Shown here one piece after another: positions 38,341 to 50,223 of a stretch of DNA of 64,000 nt. Made by a program: the position numbers and the translations under genes. The stretch is from Phylloscopus collybita (taxonomy: Eukaryota; Chordata; Aves; Passeriformes; Phylloscopidae). Numbering within the stretch: the first letter of the stretch is position 1; each line of letters begins with the position of its first letter. The stretch lies in NCBI GenBank assembly GCA_027886175.1, contig JAJNNQ010000006.1:12096001-12160000 (forward strand). The letters are read 5' to 3'. The notes beneath the pieces are model-generated. The model was given only the letters and a program-made list of their open reading frames with translations. It had not been told where the DNA came from and ran no database searches.

Positions 38341-39105
38341 TGTTGGGGGTTAGATTTGTCTCTTTTTTACTTATAGAATTTTTCCCCCTGAAGTTGCTAG
38401 GAGACTAACTACTGGGTACTTGACCAGAGCAAAGAGGTGGCCAAAAGTTGGGAGGCGGAGATAATTGAGTTTTGGGGCAGGTAAAGGGCAGGGCTTGGGG
38501 CAGCTGCTCTCTCTTGCTCTCGGCATCTCAGAGAGGACAGGAGGCTGCTGCTTGCTGCGGGAGGAGTTCATTGTCCCACCAGGTCCGGTGCTGAGGAATC
38601 CATCACCATCTGCTCGTGTGCCTGGAGCCCTGAGCTGCCTCCTCCTGCTCTGCTGGGGCTGGGCCAGCCCTGTCCCACCATCACGACTTCTTCAGCACTG
38701 CTCTTTTTGCTACGCTGTAGCCCCACACTGCCCTGCCCTGCCGGGACATCCCACCCCTGCCTGCCGAGGACATCCTGCCTCTCCAGCCATCAGCCCTGGA
38801 CCCCACCATTCCAACTTGGTGCTCTGAGAGTCCTGCAGTGGCACCAAGATCAGACTTCCCTGGGTTTTATGAAGCAAAGCCCCTCGAGGTTCCTGGTTCT
38901 GTTTATTATTAATACTGTAGTTGTTGCTGTTTGTTTGTCTTGTTATACATACTAGCAAATAACTGTTATTCCTATTCCCAAATCTTTGCCTGAAAAGCCC
39001 CTAATTGCAAAATTGTAATAGTTTGGAGGGAGGGGGTTTACATTCTCCATTCCAAGGGAAGCTCCAGCTTTCTCTGGCAGTAATCTATCTTTCTAAACCA
39101 AGACA
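38341..39105 (+). mobile_element. solo ERVL-type LTR with perfect target duplication
   Basis: A 765-base LTR from TGTTGGGGGTTAG to CCAAGACA, bounded on both sides by CAAGA (38336-38340 and 39106-39110). This is an exact 5-bp target-site duplication, and five bp fits ERVL-class integration. The GC-rich middle (about 38460-38830) and AT-rich 3' part fit the songbird LTR of this type as I recall it. Orientation is inferred from that resemblance. No viral interior is present. The 120-codon frame within it is incidental. Confidence 0.87.
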
Positions 39106-39109
39106 CAAG

Positions 39110-41075
39110 ACTATAATCAACATTTAAAATATAATCGAAGTTCTCCAAGAGGCTCCAGCTCAACGCACCCACTATTCTGAGTTCAGAGTCAAAACTTAAG
39201 TTTTAGTCACACATGCCTAAAGTTAAGTTAATTTATGGTTAAGACAAGGAAATTAGTCATATTGACTTGACTGGTATTTTGGAAACCCCTGAAGTTGTTT
39301 AGTCTTAACCAGTTATTACTCATACAGAAGAAACTTCCCCAGGATATCAATATTATTTGATTTCTTAATAATACTGAAAAAAAAAATTAGGCTTTGTATC
39401 TGGAAATGTACTCTCCTATGAAAAGTTAAGTCTGAAAGCCTCCTCATGGGGACAAGCTTTGCCAGCGGACTTTTGTCCTTTGACTCTAGGAAAGTCTAGC
39501 TAGGAAAGTGGGTAAGATAGCATCCTTATTCTGTATTTCCTAAGGCCTTTCCTTTTTGTAGAAAGCGCTGAATTATTCACACTATGCTAATAAAGTTCAT
39601 TTGAGTCATCTGAGCAGTCTCCTGAGTTTATTAATAAATTATTTAAAAGAGGAGTTAATTTGGTCAAATTGTCTCTACAGTAAACTAGCCAGCAATATAG
39701 TAATAATCAGATAAACAATAAAGATGAATTACAGGACAGGAAACACAGGCAGAATTGCCCTGGGTAATGAGAAAGCCAGTATTTCGGGCTGAAAAAGTCT
39801 GGGGAAATTTAGACAGCAAACCTCAAGTAACATGAGGTGAAAGGGTGTACTTTAACCTGGAAAAAAGTTGTTCTGTGCATGGAGCCAGGATGCAGCCAAG
39901 ATAGCAGTGTCACTGACATCCTCTGGTACAAAGCTCCACCGACATCCAGGCCAGAGTGGGCATCCCGGGAGGCACTGATCTGAGCCAGAAATAGATGCAG
40001 CTTGTTTAAAGTGGACATTCTGCAAATACATTTGTTTCTTCTTTTCCCTGTGTGAAGTAGGTACTTTTTTCTCATTTCTTGCAGTACTGAGAAAATAGCA
40101 CTCATCTTTCCTTTGTTCAGCCCTCTTTCATGTATACTTTCAACTAATGCACATTTCTAATCATGATTAAGAGACACAGCTATTTCTCTCTTCACATGAT
40201 CGAAGATTTTCATCATTCAATACATACAGATCTTGATCATTTACCAGTCAAAATCATATTTTTCCCTAAATATTTATTCAGTTATTATGTCCAAGGAGGT
40301 TTCTAGATGCAGCTAAGGAGATAGCTGTCCAAAAGACTGAATCTCTTGGCAGTTTGTGCCAGTATACAAGGAAAACAATGGAGCTCATTGACTGAAGAAT
40401 GAGGTTCTAGTTATGTAAAGGCCTGTTAAATCAATTCAGAAATGTATTGCATACTCCACCTACTACTTAACCTGTAATGGCTGGAGTTGGGTAACCTCTC
40501 CTAAGTTTGGTGTTAATAGTGAGAGTGTGAGAGCACAGAAAAGAGATTTTTTTTTTTAAATGCTTAAATTTTTGATGGGAAATGAGGGAATAGGGGGTGA
40601 AATCTGAGAAGCAATTGTTGCATTCTCTGGGAAGGAATTTCATAGCCTTGTTTTTCTGTTCCTTGCTTTAGCAAGTTGACCCTTGCAGCTGACAGTCTCC
40701 TCATGCCTGCAGAGCTTTACTGTGGAGGGATGTTATGATCTCCTGACAAGAAATGAATTCTTATAAAACTTGGTCAACTGCCAAAAGATCACTGTCTTGG
40801 AGCAAATACAGGGTTCCCTGGGCAAACAGTATAAGAAGCCTTGGATAGACAGCACTGACTTGCCTTTGAGTAAGAAAGCTGCTAGTCACTCTTCTGAGTT
40901 TTCATTTTTACCAAGCAGAATTGCAAAAAATATTCTGAGCATGAAGAAAAATTCTCATAAAAAGTGAGTCTGTTTTTGATAACCGTTAAGAAAATGCTGA
41001 TACATTGGAAAATCAGGCATCCATCTCACAGGATCTTCAAAATTCTTTCTGATTCATATCATTTTACTTGGGCCT
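39110..41075. other. unique DNA between LTRs, no gene seen
   Basis: No supported exon or repeat family. Candidate frames are short and without splice context. Confidence 0.5.
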
Positions 41076-41079
41076 AAGA

Positions 41080-42303
41080 GGGACAATTCTGAAGACACTA
41101 ACGTCAGTGAAGAAGGAGGGAACAAGGTGCTTCAGGCACCAGAGCAGAGATTCCACTTCTGAGATTCCCAGGGTGCAGACCATGGTACAAGAGCTGTGCC
41201 CCTGCAGCCCATGATGCAGCCCATGGTGAGGCAGCTGTGCCCCTGCAGACCATGAAGGTCTTGCAGAGATCCACCTGCAGCCCAGGGAGGTGCACTGGAG
41301 GACTCTGCACTGGAGCAGGTGGATGTCTAAAGGAGTCTGTGATCCCGCGGAAAGCTCGGGCTGGAGGACATTTCTGGAAAGACCCAGGGATCCATGAAGA
41401 GAGAAACCCACACTGGAGCAGGTTTCCTGGCAGGTTTGTGACCCTGTGGAACTCCACCCATCCTGGAGTGTTTTGTCCCTGAAGAATAGCTGTGGAAGGG
41501 ACCCACACTGGAGCTGTTTGTGCAGAACTGCAGCCCATGGGTGTAGCCCTGGTTTGTGCCTGAGATGTTTTGGTTTCTCTGAAACTCTTTCCCAGAGACT
41601 GTTCTGTAAACAAGAGACATGTTTTCCTAACTGTTACCTATGTTTACATTCCTTTCCCTAGGAAGGACTTCTTCTTGATGTCCCTCTTACTTGACCAATG
41701 TACTTGAAGAAGTTTGTCTTTCTTCCACCCCTTGGGTTGCTCTTTGTAAAATAGCATAAAGGGAAGAAATTCCCGGGTAATAAACACAGTCATTGTCAGC
41801 CTTCTGAAGCCGTGGTGTTGTAATCTTGAACAGCGTCCCATGGGCAAGACCACACTGGAGAAGTTTGTGGAAGTCTGTCTCCAGTGGGAGGGACCCCACA
41901 CTGGGGAAGAGAAAGAGCTCTTCTCCCTGAGGAGGAAGCAGCAGCAGAAACATGTGATAAACTGATGGACACCTCCCCCCCGCTCCACTCCTCGCCCACT
42001 GGATGGGACATAACAGAAAACTGTGAATAAATTTAAGCTTGGGAAGAATGAAGGTGTGGGCAGAAGCTGTTTATAAGATGTGTTTTACTTCTTATTAGCC
42101 TACTCTGATTTGATTGATAATAAATTTAATTCATTTTCCTGAGTTGAGTCAGTTTTGCCCATGATGGTAATTGGTGAGGGATCTTTCCCTGTTCTTATGA
42201 GCTTATGAGCTTTTATAGATGTCCTCTCTCCCCTGTCCAGCTGAGGAGGGAAGCGACAAAGTAGCTTTAGTGGCACCTGGCATTTAGGCAAGGTTAAACC
42301 ACA
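41080..42303 (+). mobile_element. ERVL-type LTR, interrupted by a second insertion
   Basis: A long avian ERVL-like LTR made of repeated 'cagcccatgg', 'acactggagcag' and 'aggacc'-type words. It ends with a very characteristic 3' part: AATAAA at 42119-42124, 'gagtcagttttgcccatgatggtaattggtgaggg', 'ccctgtccagctgaggaggg' and 'ttaaaccaca' at 42303. The left edge is unclear and may lie further left. Sequence typical of the family stops at 41541 and resumes at about 41837, so about 295 bases of foreign DNA were inserted. It is a solo LTR; no viral gene is seen. Confidence 0.8.
41542..41832 (+). mobile_element. short LTR-like insert nested in the ERVL LTR
   Basis: About 291 bases from TGTAGCCC to TTGAACA interrupting the host LTR, with AATAAA at 41779-41784 after an AT-rich, TATA-like patch. 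A TGTAG start, CA end and small size suggest an alpharetrovirus- or ERVK-like LTR. An exact 8-bp repeat CCCATGGG flanks it (41534-41541 and 41837-41844), but four extra bases (GCGT) separate the right copy from the CA end. The duplication therefore does not fit the 4-6 bp retroviral rule, and another kind of insert or local rearrangement remains possible. Confidence 0.5.
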
Positions 42304-42309
42304 AAAATT

Positions 42310-43790
42310 ATTTATAATATCTTGGGAACATCAAACACTATCTCTCTAGGCTGCAGCCCTTGGGTTGAAGGTCTTTGAGCCTTTGCATTTTTCTCAACAC
42401 CTCTCAGCATTAACCTACACTGAGAACTCCTCTGAACTTGTTCATCTCCAGTTTGACCACCTTTGTAGTTCAGACATATGAAAGAAGCCTCTACCATGAT
42501 TCCAGAACAAAGCATGAATTTACATTTGCAAAGTGCTTTAGCTGCCCTGACACTCCATTTCTGCAGTTCCACACTCTAGTATTAATATAAACCTTTATAC
42601 ACCCTTTGAACATCTAACAAGTTATGAAATATATACAATAAACACTGAGAATTTCAAAGGCTTCTGGATATTCTAAATCATGTGGTATAGAAAATACAGG
42701 TCTCTTCCTCAGTACATATGTTTACAACATGTATGCCTAATATATCATTATTTAATGTCTATTATGTAAAATGCTGCTTCTTTCTATCTAGCTTCCTTCT
42801 AAGCTAGCAGACACACCCCTAGAACCATTCCTCTTAAGGGTTATTACACTATTAGTAATAATTCAGATTAAAAATGCATTCCATCTTCAGGTCTCTTCAT
42901 TATAATATAATTGCTACACAATCCATGTTATCATTAGGAGCACAGTATGAGAAGTAGTTTCAAAGCAGCATTTGTCTGTGGGATTCATAGACTGAAATAT
43001 GCTTATGATGTGCATTTATTTGCTCAAAGCAATTTGCTAAGGGTTTTGAACATTACTTAAAATTTCTGAAAGCAAAAGCACAAAGCTTTTCTTTTGATTT
43101 GACTTTTTCTTTGTGAAAACATGTACATGTTTCCTTTCCTTTACTTGTACATCTGATGGGGGAAAGATGAGAGGGTATTCAAAGTCCTCTGCCTTCCCTC
43201 TAGCACAGTCAACATCCCATCTGTTCCCCAGACTGATGTGCTTAAGCTTTATCATGGTGGACAGTTGCCTCCTGGCTGGCACACCACTCCTCTGGCACTC
43301 ACAGAATGAGGTCATAAAAACTAGGTACTGCTGCTGCATAGGGGGAAGCTGTATTGACTTTTATCTACTCACTGTGAAATAGAAGAGAGCACCAACATGC
43401 CCTCAGCAGCAGCGTGAACAGAAGCACATCCTGAGAAACAGGAAGCAATTTTTTCTCAGGAAGTAATCTTTCAGAAAGTTTCCCAATCTGTGCCTGTGCC
43501 AACTACAGAACCTGGTAAAATAATGAAATGAAAAGCAGCTTACTTAAAAAAACCCAAACCAAACAAAACAACAGCAACAACAAACCCAGTAAGTCTTTTT
43601 TTCTGGTCATCTAAAAGGATTTTTCTTTTATTTTGCTTATTTTTCTAATGTTACTTAAATTGAAAATTGGAAAGCACTTTGATTCCAGACATATTGTAAA
43701 GTGTATTCATTTATCAAGAGGTGTTTACAGGAAAGTCAAAGGTATTAAGAAAATTAAGCCAGATGAAATGCAAGTCAGACAACAGATCTT
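42310..43790. other. unique DNA, no gene seen
   Basis: No supported gene. There is an A/C-rich patch at 43551-43588. Minus-strand frames (42312-42572, 43037-43339) lack convincing splice sites. Confidence 0.5.
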
Positions 43791-43794
43791 AGGC

Positions 43795-43893
43795 AAATTA
43801 AGGCACAGCAGTGAATGACTTCCCCAAGGTCATATATTGCATTGGCTGCAGAGCTGGGACTAGAACCCTGGTCTCCTGGTACACAGCCTAATC
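43795..43893 (-). mobile_element. ancient MIR-like SINE relic
   Basis: On the plus strand the order 'aaggcacagcagtgaatgacttccccaaggtcatat', 'gcagagctgggactagaaccctggtctcctg' follows the reverse complement of the core of MIR-type tRNA-derived SINEs. That core has the well-known 'gtgaccttgggcaagt' and 'ctctg(t)gcctc' blocks. MIR-like copies predate the amniote split and are rare and old in birds. Family assignment is by recalled consensus. Confidence 0.6.
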
Positions 43894-43899
43894 ATACAT

Positions 43900-46080
43900 T
43901 TCTCAATAACAAAATTTGCAAATAAGATACCACACACATAAAAATTCTGTTTATGTATAGTATTTCCTTAGCGAGCAGGAGAAAATATAGGATCAATTAT
44001 TTAAGAGCTTGTTTAATAAGGAGAGTATGTTTCAGTAATTACTGAGGCCAACCAGTGGGTTGAAGGTCTTACAAACTATACAATGTTTTCTCATTGTACT
44101 ACAGAAGATGTTCTTGATTAGCCCTCTTGTGGTTTGTGTGCTGTGCCTCTCTGATAATGAGTAGGGTGAATGCACGCGGTACTGATTGACACGTGGTTCT
44201 TACATATTTAAAGCTGAATTATTTTCATTCCTGCCAGAAGAATTTTACTTTTAATGTTCATGTGAATCTTAGGGGATGTTGATTTAGATGATTTGCTATT
44301 TAAGTGCTGTATTTAAGCAAAGGATGTTTAGATTTCTGTGACAATAAAGACACGTAAGAGAGATACTCATGGTCAAGCGATTTTCATTTTTTCCAATTTA
44401 AGAGTATTACATGCCCACTGAGTTGTGACATGCTTTGAAAAAATCTTTAAGAGAAGAACCTCTGAAGTCATCCAAGCTTTCTGAGTTTGCCTTATGCAGA
44501 AAAAGGCAGTGGAAAATCCTTTAGTCTGCACTACAATAAAACAAGTAGTAATTTTGAATGTAGGTAGGTAGAAGCAGCGTTCCCAGGAGACCTCAGTAAA
44601 AGAAAGTGATGGTCAGACATCAAGTCTCTTATTCCAGATAGAACTGACTCACAGGTGGGGAGTTTACAACCATGTGAAGGTTGAGGTCCATCAGTCACTT
44701 TAAATTTGGGTCAACTTGTTCTCTGTCAAGGGATGTGAAATAAAGTCTTGGTAGGTTTATAGCCAGGATATTAAATTACATCACTTTTTGCTGAGTTTCG
44801 GTCTGCCATAAGACACCACATCACATAAAAAATGTCACCAAGAGAAATGACAGAAGGGCAATAAATAGATGCACTATCTGGATGCACTCGGATAATCTGA
44901 GTCTATGCCCTTTTTCTTTAAAATAAAATCCAGAATAGCACAGGACATTTCCTTGGCATTAACGGTCAGAATGGTTGATGTAGTGGGGCATAGCCAAAGC
45001 CCATAAGGTTACACTGGTCACTCAGTCTGCAGGAGTGGTCCTTTGTAAAGGTATACATATAAACATTAATGACTGAAAAGGGACATAGCTTACCCATTTA
45101 CAAAGTATGGCCAGTAGCATCTCATTTTTCCTTCAGTTTTCCAAATTATGTTGGAAGTTGCTGAGGTGGTTTTCTTAATTTCCTGTTTCCCGCTCCCTTT
45201 CTCATCTTGCACTGCAAAACTTATGCATAACCTGGAATGTCTAAACATCTCCACAGTTCTAGGAATTGAGATGTCTTAGTATTTTTCTTTACAGTGTCTT
45301 TTCTCCTTCTGACAACCTGTGCCGAAAGCAATCTTTAGAAAATGTTAGCACGCTCTGTGTAGCAACCTACAAATTTTTCACGTGCTATTAGGGCATCATG
45401 TTCTAATAAACTGGATGCTTTTTTTGTTTCTCTCTTCTTACAAAAATATTGTACTAGCAGCAGTGCATATTCCGCTGGCATTTCCTGAATGTGTGTTGAG
45501 GTGCTGAAAATTTTTAGGAGGGTCTGATCTCTGCAACTTTTTATATTTCTTCCACACATTAATATTTTACACCTGCATAGAAAAAAAGGAAAGGGGAAGT
45601 GCAGGGGAAGGGAAAGAGGAAGGGGTAGAGGAAAGAAGAAAGGAGAGAAAATGTGCTGTTGTCTCGGATAGCTAACATGCTTAGCTATCTATGGTAAAAC
45701 TCTGCTGAAGATATATTCTTCTTCTTTGCCATAGTGATATCCTAACCTGTCCTTGCTGTCTTTTTTTTTTTTTCTCAATAAAAGCAAAGTAGTTTGTCAT
45801 GTCTATTAGTGGTTCTACTCAAGATAACTGCTGATGAAATTTAGTTATTCAAATATTACAAGAATGTCAACCCAGCTTTTTTCTTTGATCAGTTATTCCA
45901 GTTTTCACATTTTACATTTGAGGAAGGCTTGTCTTTCCTAACTAGATGCCTATTATTAAATTATCTATATCTAGCCTGGCTGCTCTAAGTTCCCTTTACT
46001 GACAATGAAGAGAAAAAGAGCATTTTTAAACTGTGATTTATTTTGTCTTGGGTCAAAAACTGCTTGTGTTTTCAGTCTTA
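43900..46080. other. unique DNA with purine tract, no gene seen
   Basis: No supported gene. It holds the purine-rich tract at 45582-45650 and a T run at 45761-45773. Confidence 0.5.
45582..45650 (+). repeat. GA-rich polypurine tract
   Basis: About 70 bases of almost pure A and G (GGAAAGGGGAAG-type words), interrupted by few pyrimidines. Such tracts can form triplex (H-DNA) structures. No gene boundary is visible beside it. Confidence 0.85.
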
Positions 46081-46763
46081 CCTTTGAAATGTCTATTTCT
46101 TCCTTGTGATTCTAAGAAATTTACAGTGACCATTTCAGATTTTGGGATGACCCTTCCGTAATTCAGACCAGTCTGACATCTAATGGCAGATGACTCTTCT
46201 GGCTTGCAGACAAATGCATACATCGCCTCAGGTAAAAGCTTACATTTTGTCCAGCACTTAAACATATCAAGTATTTCTGGAGAAATCAAGGAACTCAAAA
46301 TCCCAATGTTTTTAAATAATCTTTGTTGGGCTGTGTCTTCCAAATCTTCAGGAAAGACAAGACACTGGGAACATCTGGATTTTATCAACTACATCCTCTG
46401 TTTTCCATAAGTGGCAGATGCCCTTGACTCCACACACTATAGCAGGCAAAACTATGTTGTATTTCATTCTCAGTTTCTCCAGGGAGACTCTAGTCCCTTC
46501 CTTCTTCCAGAGTGGTCCTTCCTTCTGGCTGTGCTGGCCACCTTCCAACAAAAGCAGAGAAAATTGACTCAGTCCCATATTCACCTGGCCATGGCATTCA
46601 AAAACATATTCCTTAAGAATGTTAATTAAGCTCTTTTTCTGAGGCCTAACTCTTCTCAAAGCACAAATAATAAAGAAAAGCTAAAATTTTAACTTGGACA
46701 CTTAAATTTATGTTGGAAGGAAATGATGTGTGAAAATGCAGTAGTTTGCTAAATTTTGTTTGC

Positions 46764-46822
46764 ACAGAATCGCAGAACTGTTAGGCTTAGAAGGGACCTC
46801 TGGAGATCATCTAGTCTCTTTA
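46764..46822 (-). mobile_element. CR1 LINE 3' terminal scrap
   Basis: The plus strand 'cacagaatcgcagaactgtt...agaagggacctctggagatcatctagtc' is the reverse complement of the final ~55 bases of CR1. Homology stops abruptly after 'ctagtct', so this is an extremely 5'-truncated copy. Confidence 0.85.
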
Positions 46823-48727
46823 TTGAAGAGATTTGCAGAATATTTCCTCGACATATGCTAACAGATTTCCAGTGCACCAGTGAAGACCTTTAAAAGCCAA
46901 GGGTTTGGCATAAAGAGAGTACTTTAGGAGGCCTGAGGATCTTCAGATAAGGAGAAAAGAGCTATGGAGGACTGGAGGTCCAGTGATGACCTGAATTGGT
47001 CCTAAACTCTCCACAGAGTCTTAGGATCTGTCCCTGCTTCCCCTGGGGGCATGGGTACCAATTTCTGTTACAAGATTTCCATCCCATGACTCACATCATC
47101 TGAGGCTCCAGCCCCTGGGTCAGTTGAGAGCAGCCTGAGTCCTGGGTGGGACCTCAGCCTCTGGCTCAGCCATCTGCATGGTGCTGGGCCTCCCTGGTTG
47201 TGTCCCCCATCCTCCCAAAGGAGAGCTTTTAGTATTTGACACTGACTGTATCAGACAGCTGCCAAGAGGCACCAAAGGCCTTGTTAATCACACAGCTCCA
47301 GATCAGTTCCCACCCTCTGTACCTCATCTCAGCCAGCAGTTGTGTCACCAGGGTTTCCATCACCCTCTCATCTCCTGCCTCAAAAGCACCCCAGAAATGT
47401 GAAATTAGATACAATTGCCTAACAAGTTTCACCTACTGTTTCCTTGGTTTTTTTGAGCTCACTCTGGATTAATCCAGTCAAACATGAGCAGTTTTAGTCA
47501 AGGTATTTCTTACCTGAGAGATGCTCTGAGCTAGGCACTACCCTATGATATGTGAACCTGAATGACATCCAGTAATAAACAGCCCCTTGCCAGAAAAACA
47601 TTAAAGATCCATTCCCTCCTCTCCATTTCTGGACAACAGGAAGAAATTATCCACATCAAAAGCACAGTTCTTCAGTCTGCAGTACTCAAGGGGATACAAT
47701 GAACATGAATTATTATATGATTTACTGACAAAATAAGATGTAACTCTTACAGAGGTGTTGATAGAGAAGTAATTGTTTATATCAAAAAATTCTTCTCCAA
47801 TCTCACTTTTCAGATGAGACATTTTTCTTCTTAGAAGATTGCCTTCAGGTTGGCTAGGTCCTTAAACTCCTTTAATTTCCTTACAAGTGTTTTTGACACT
47901 TACAAACCTTACAAATATTTTGTATGTTGTTAAGTAGTGTACATTTGCTGGAGGCTAAGTTACAACTTCAGTACATTTTTACTATTATTAGGCACAAATC
48001 CAAACCTCTAAAGTCTAGTACATCTGACCTTTAAAGAAGTTCAAATCTGATCTACCTTGAAACAATGCTGCTTTAGGCTGTCTCTGTTGGCATGGTCAGG
48101 TGTTGCAAATGATCAAGTTAATGTGTTATAAGGAATTCTCCATATAGCTAAAAGAGTGACATATAAAAAAATCAAAATCAACTAAGGTAGCATAAAACAG
48201 ACTGTGATGATGCCCTTGCAAAAGCAAAGTAGCATGTTGCCTAAGCTCTGTTACCATCTTTATTAAGCCAACTTGCCTGGACTGCAGCCACACCAGAATA
48301 CAGTGACATAAAGGGCTAAATATTGTATTTGTAACAGCCTATAAAGATTCACAGAAAACAATAGCTGGAATTTATAAAAACTCTGCTGTACTGATCTGAA
48401 TTACTCTGAAGGATTTCTGAGGATTACACGGGTTAAAGAATCCAGGACTGATTAGTCTTCTTGACCCTGCACTGACATAGGCCATGGATAGAACAAGATC
48501 AGCAAGAGTCATAAGCAGCCTGTATAGTTTAGCAGTCATCTTTTCCTTTCTGTCCCTGCTGGAGAAGCTTGGATGAAATATCATCAAAGGAATTACTCTC
48601 TGTGTTCCTTCCTAAAGTCTTGATTCAATCCTGTGCAACCAGTCATTTAGCTAAATCTAACTACATGAGGTTTTGCAGAGTTCAAGAATAATTTCTTTTA
48701 AATGTCTTGAACAGCTGCTTTTTTTGG

Positions 48728-48746
48728 CATTGGGTTTGGTTTTGGT

Positions 48747-48777
<31 letters not shown>
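48728..48777. repeat. GTTTT/GGTTTT tandem tract
   Basis: Several GGTTTT words followed by about five tandem TTTTG units, over roughly 50 bases. Confidence 0.88.
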
Positions 48778-48781
<4 letters not shown>

Positions 48782-50160
48782 TCAAACTGAGGCAAAGCAT
48801 TCAGAAGATCTCTATTCAACACAAAAATGAGTTATGCAGAATACTGGATTTTAGGCTTATCTACCACTGCATAGATTGTCTCACTTGAAGTAATCTACTT
48901 TCCAGTGTTTTCCTGTTTTTACTGACATTACCCTTATTTATACACAAGCACTAGGCTGTAGCAGCTTCCCTAGCTCACTGCTTCCTGTTTCATTTTCCTT
49001 TCCCTTTGATCACTGGTGCTAGCTACCTAATAACAATTTTAGAACAATCAATCAGCAGTCTGTGCAAGCAAATAACTTACTGAACCCTTGAACCCTGTAA
49101 TTGTGTTCTGACCTTGGGTGTACTAAAGGTTAGAGTGATAGATCCTTTGCAGCAATGCCATGCTCTGTAGTTCTGTAAATGCAGTTCACCAGCCTAAGGT
49201 GAATTTTACTGCAGTGGAAAGAAAAATCAAGTGTGGCCACATAAAACATAGCAGTACACAGAGAAGTCAGTGATAGCATAAGGAATGTTGGCAAACAAAA
49301 CACACTAATACCTAAGTCAAACAAAGCTTGAGGAGGGAAGAAATGTCTGAGGCAACTGTGCAGGAGAGTCAACAGTTCTTATTCTGATATTGCAAAAATG
49401 TGAAAAGTTTAAAAATACCTCCTCCACTTCAGGGTTTTGAAATATGAAATTAAGAATATTTTTAAAGGATTTGCAGTTGAGATACTTCCACCCCGAACTT
49501 ATGAATAAATGTTGTCTTCCCTATAATTAAATAAACCTATAGAGTTGTTCCCATAACAGCATGTGATTCCTACTGACCAAACTGCATTCAAAGTACAGAG
49601 ATTTCGTACTGGAATGTTATTAAGACCACCACCTCTTTTGCAGCCTCATTAAGAAATATGCACTACTTATATTCTTTCAATGTGAAATATTTTGGGACTG
49701 AAGACCTATTAGCTGAGGCTCGTGGGCAAAGCTCTTTAGATACTTAGAATGAAGTAATTTGCCCTTGCAAGCAATTGGGATGGGATGACAGTTTTGAATT
49801 ATTGCTAGAAGTTCTTCTAAATTCTGAACGTGAATGGTGTTTCTGAGAGGAACCTTAAAGATACAGTGAGCACATCCATGGATGTGTGTGAGAGACAGAC
49901 ATGCTGAGAAGGCAGCAGTTGATAGTGGGCAGAAATGCAAGTGACAGTACCCATGCTCCTACATGAGTCTGTCATGGTGATGTATGTCTTGCCCAGATAC
50001 AGAAACACAAACTCTTAGAGTGTATCTGTCAAAACAGGTCTCACATATGAACATGGGCAAGAATTTGGGGAAATAGAAGAGAACCACAAGGGTAATACTG
50101 ATCTCTCTGATTGGCAGTAACATTGGCACAATTAGGTTTGAATTGTTGTCAAGCCTCATG

Positions 50161-50185
50161 AAAAAAAAGAAAAAAAGAAAAAAAG

Positions 50186-50221
<36 letters not shown>
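50161..50221 (+). repeat. A-rich tract ending in A36
   Basis: A7-8 blocks separated by single G residues run into an uninterrupted run of about 36 A. The length and purity suggest a recent slippage expansion or an assembly-sensitive site. Confidence 0.92.

Positions 50222-50223
<2 letters not shown>

Noticed and set aside
41104..41613. 169-codon minus-strand frame and several overlapping frames
   Set aside because: It lies inside the ERVL-type LTR, antisense to it, and crosses the nested insert boundary. GC-rich LTR sequence gives long chance frames.
45335..45559. 75-codon minus-strand segment resembling a helical-repeat protein end
   Set aside because: The only acceptors lack a pyrimidine tract and do not match the phase of the candidate donor at 46086.
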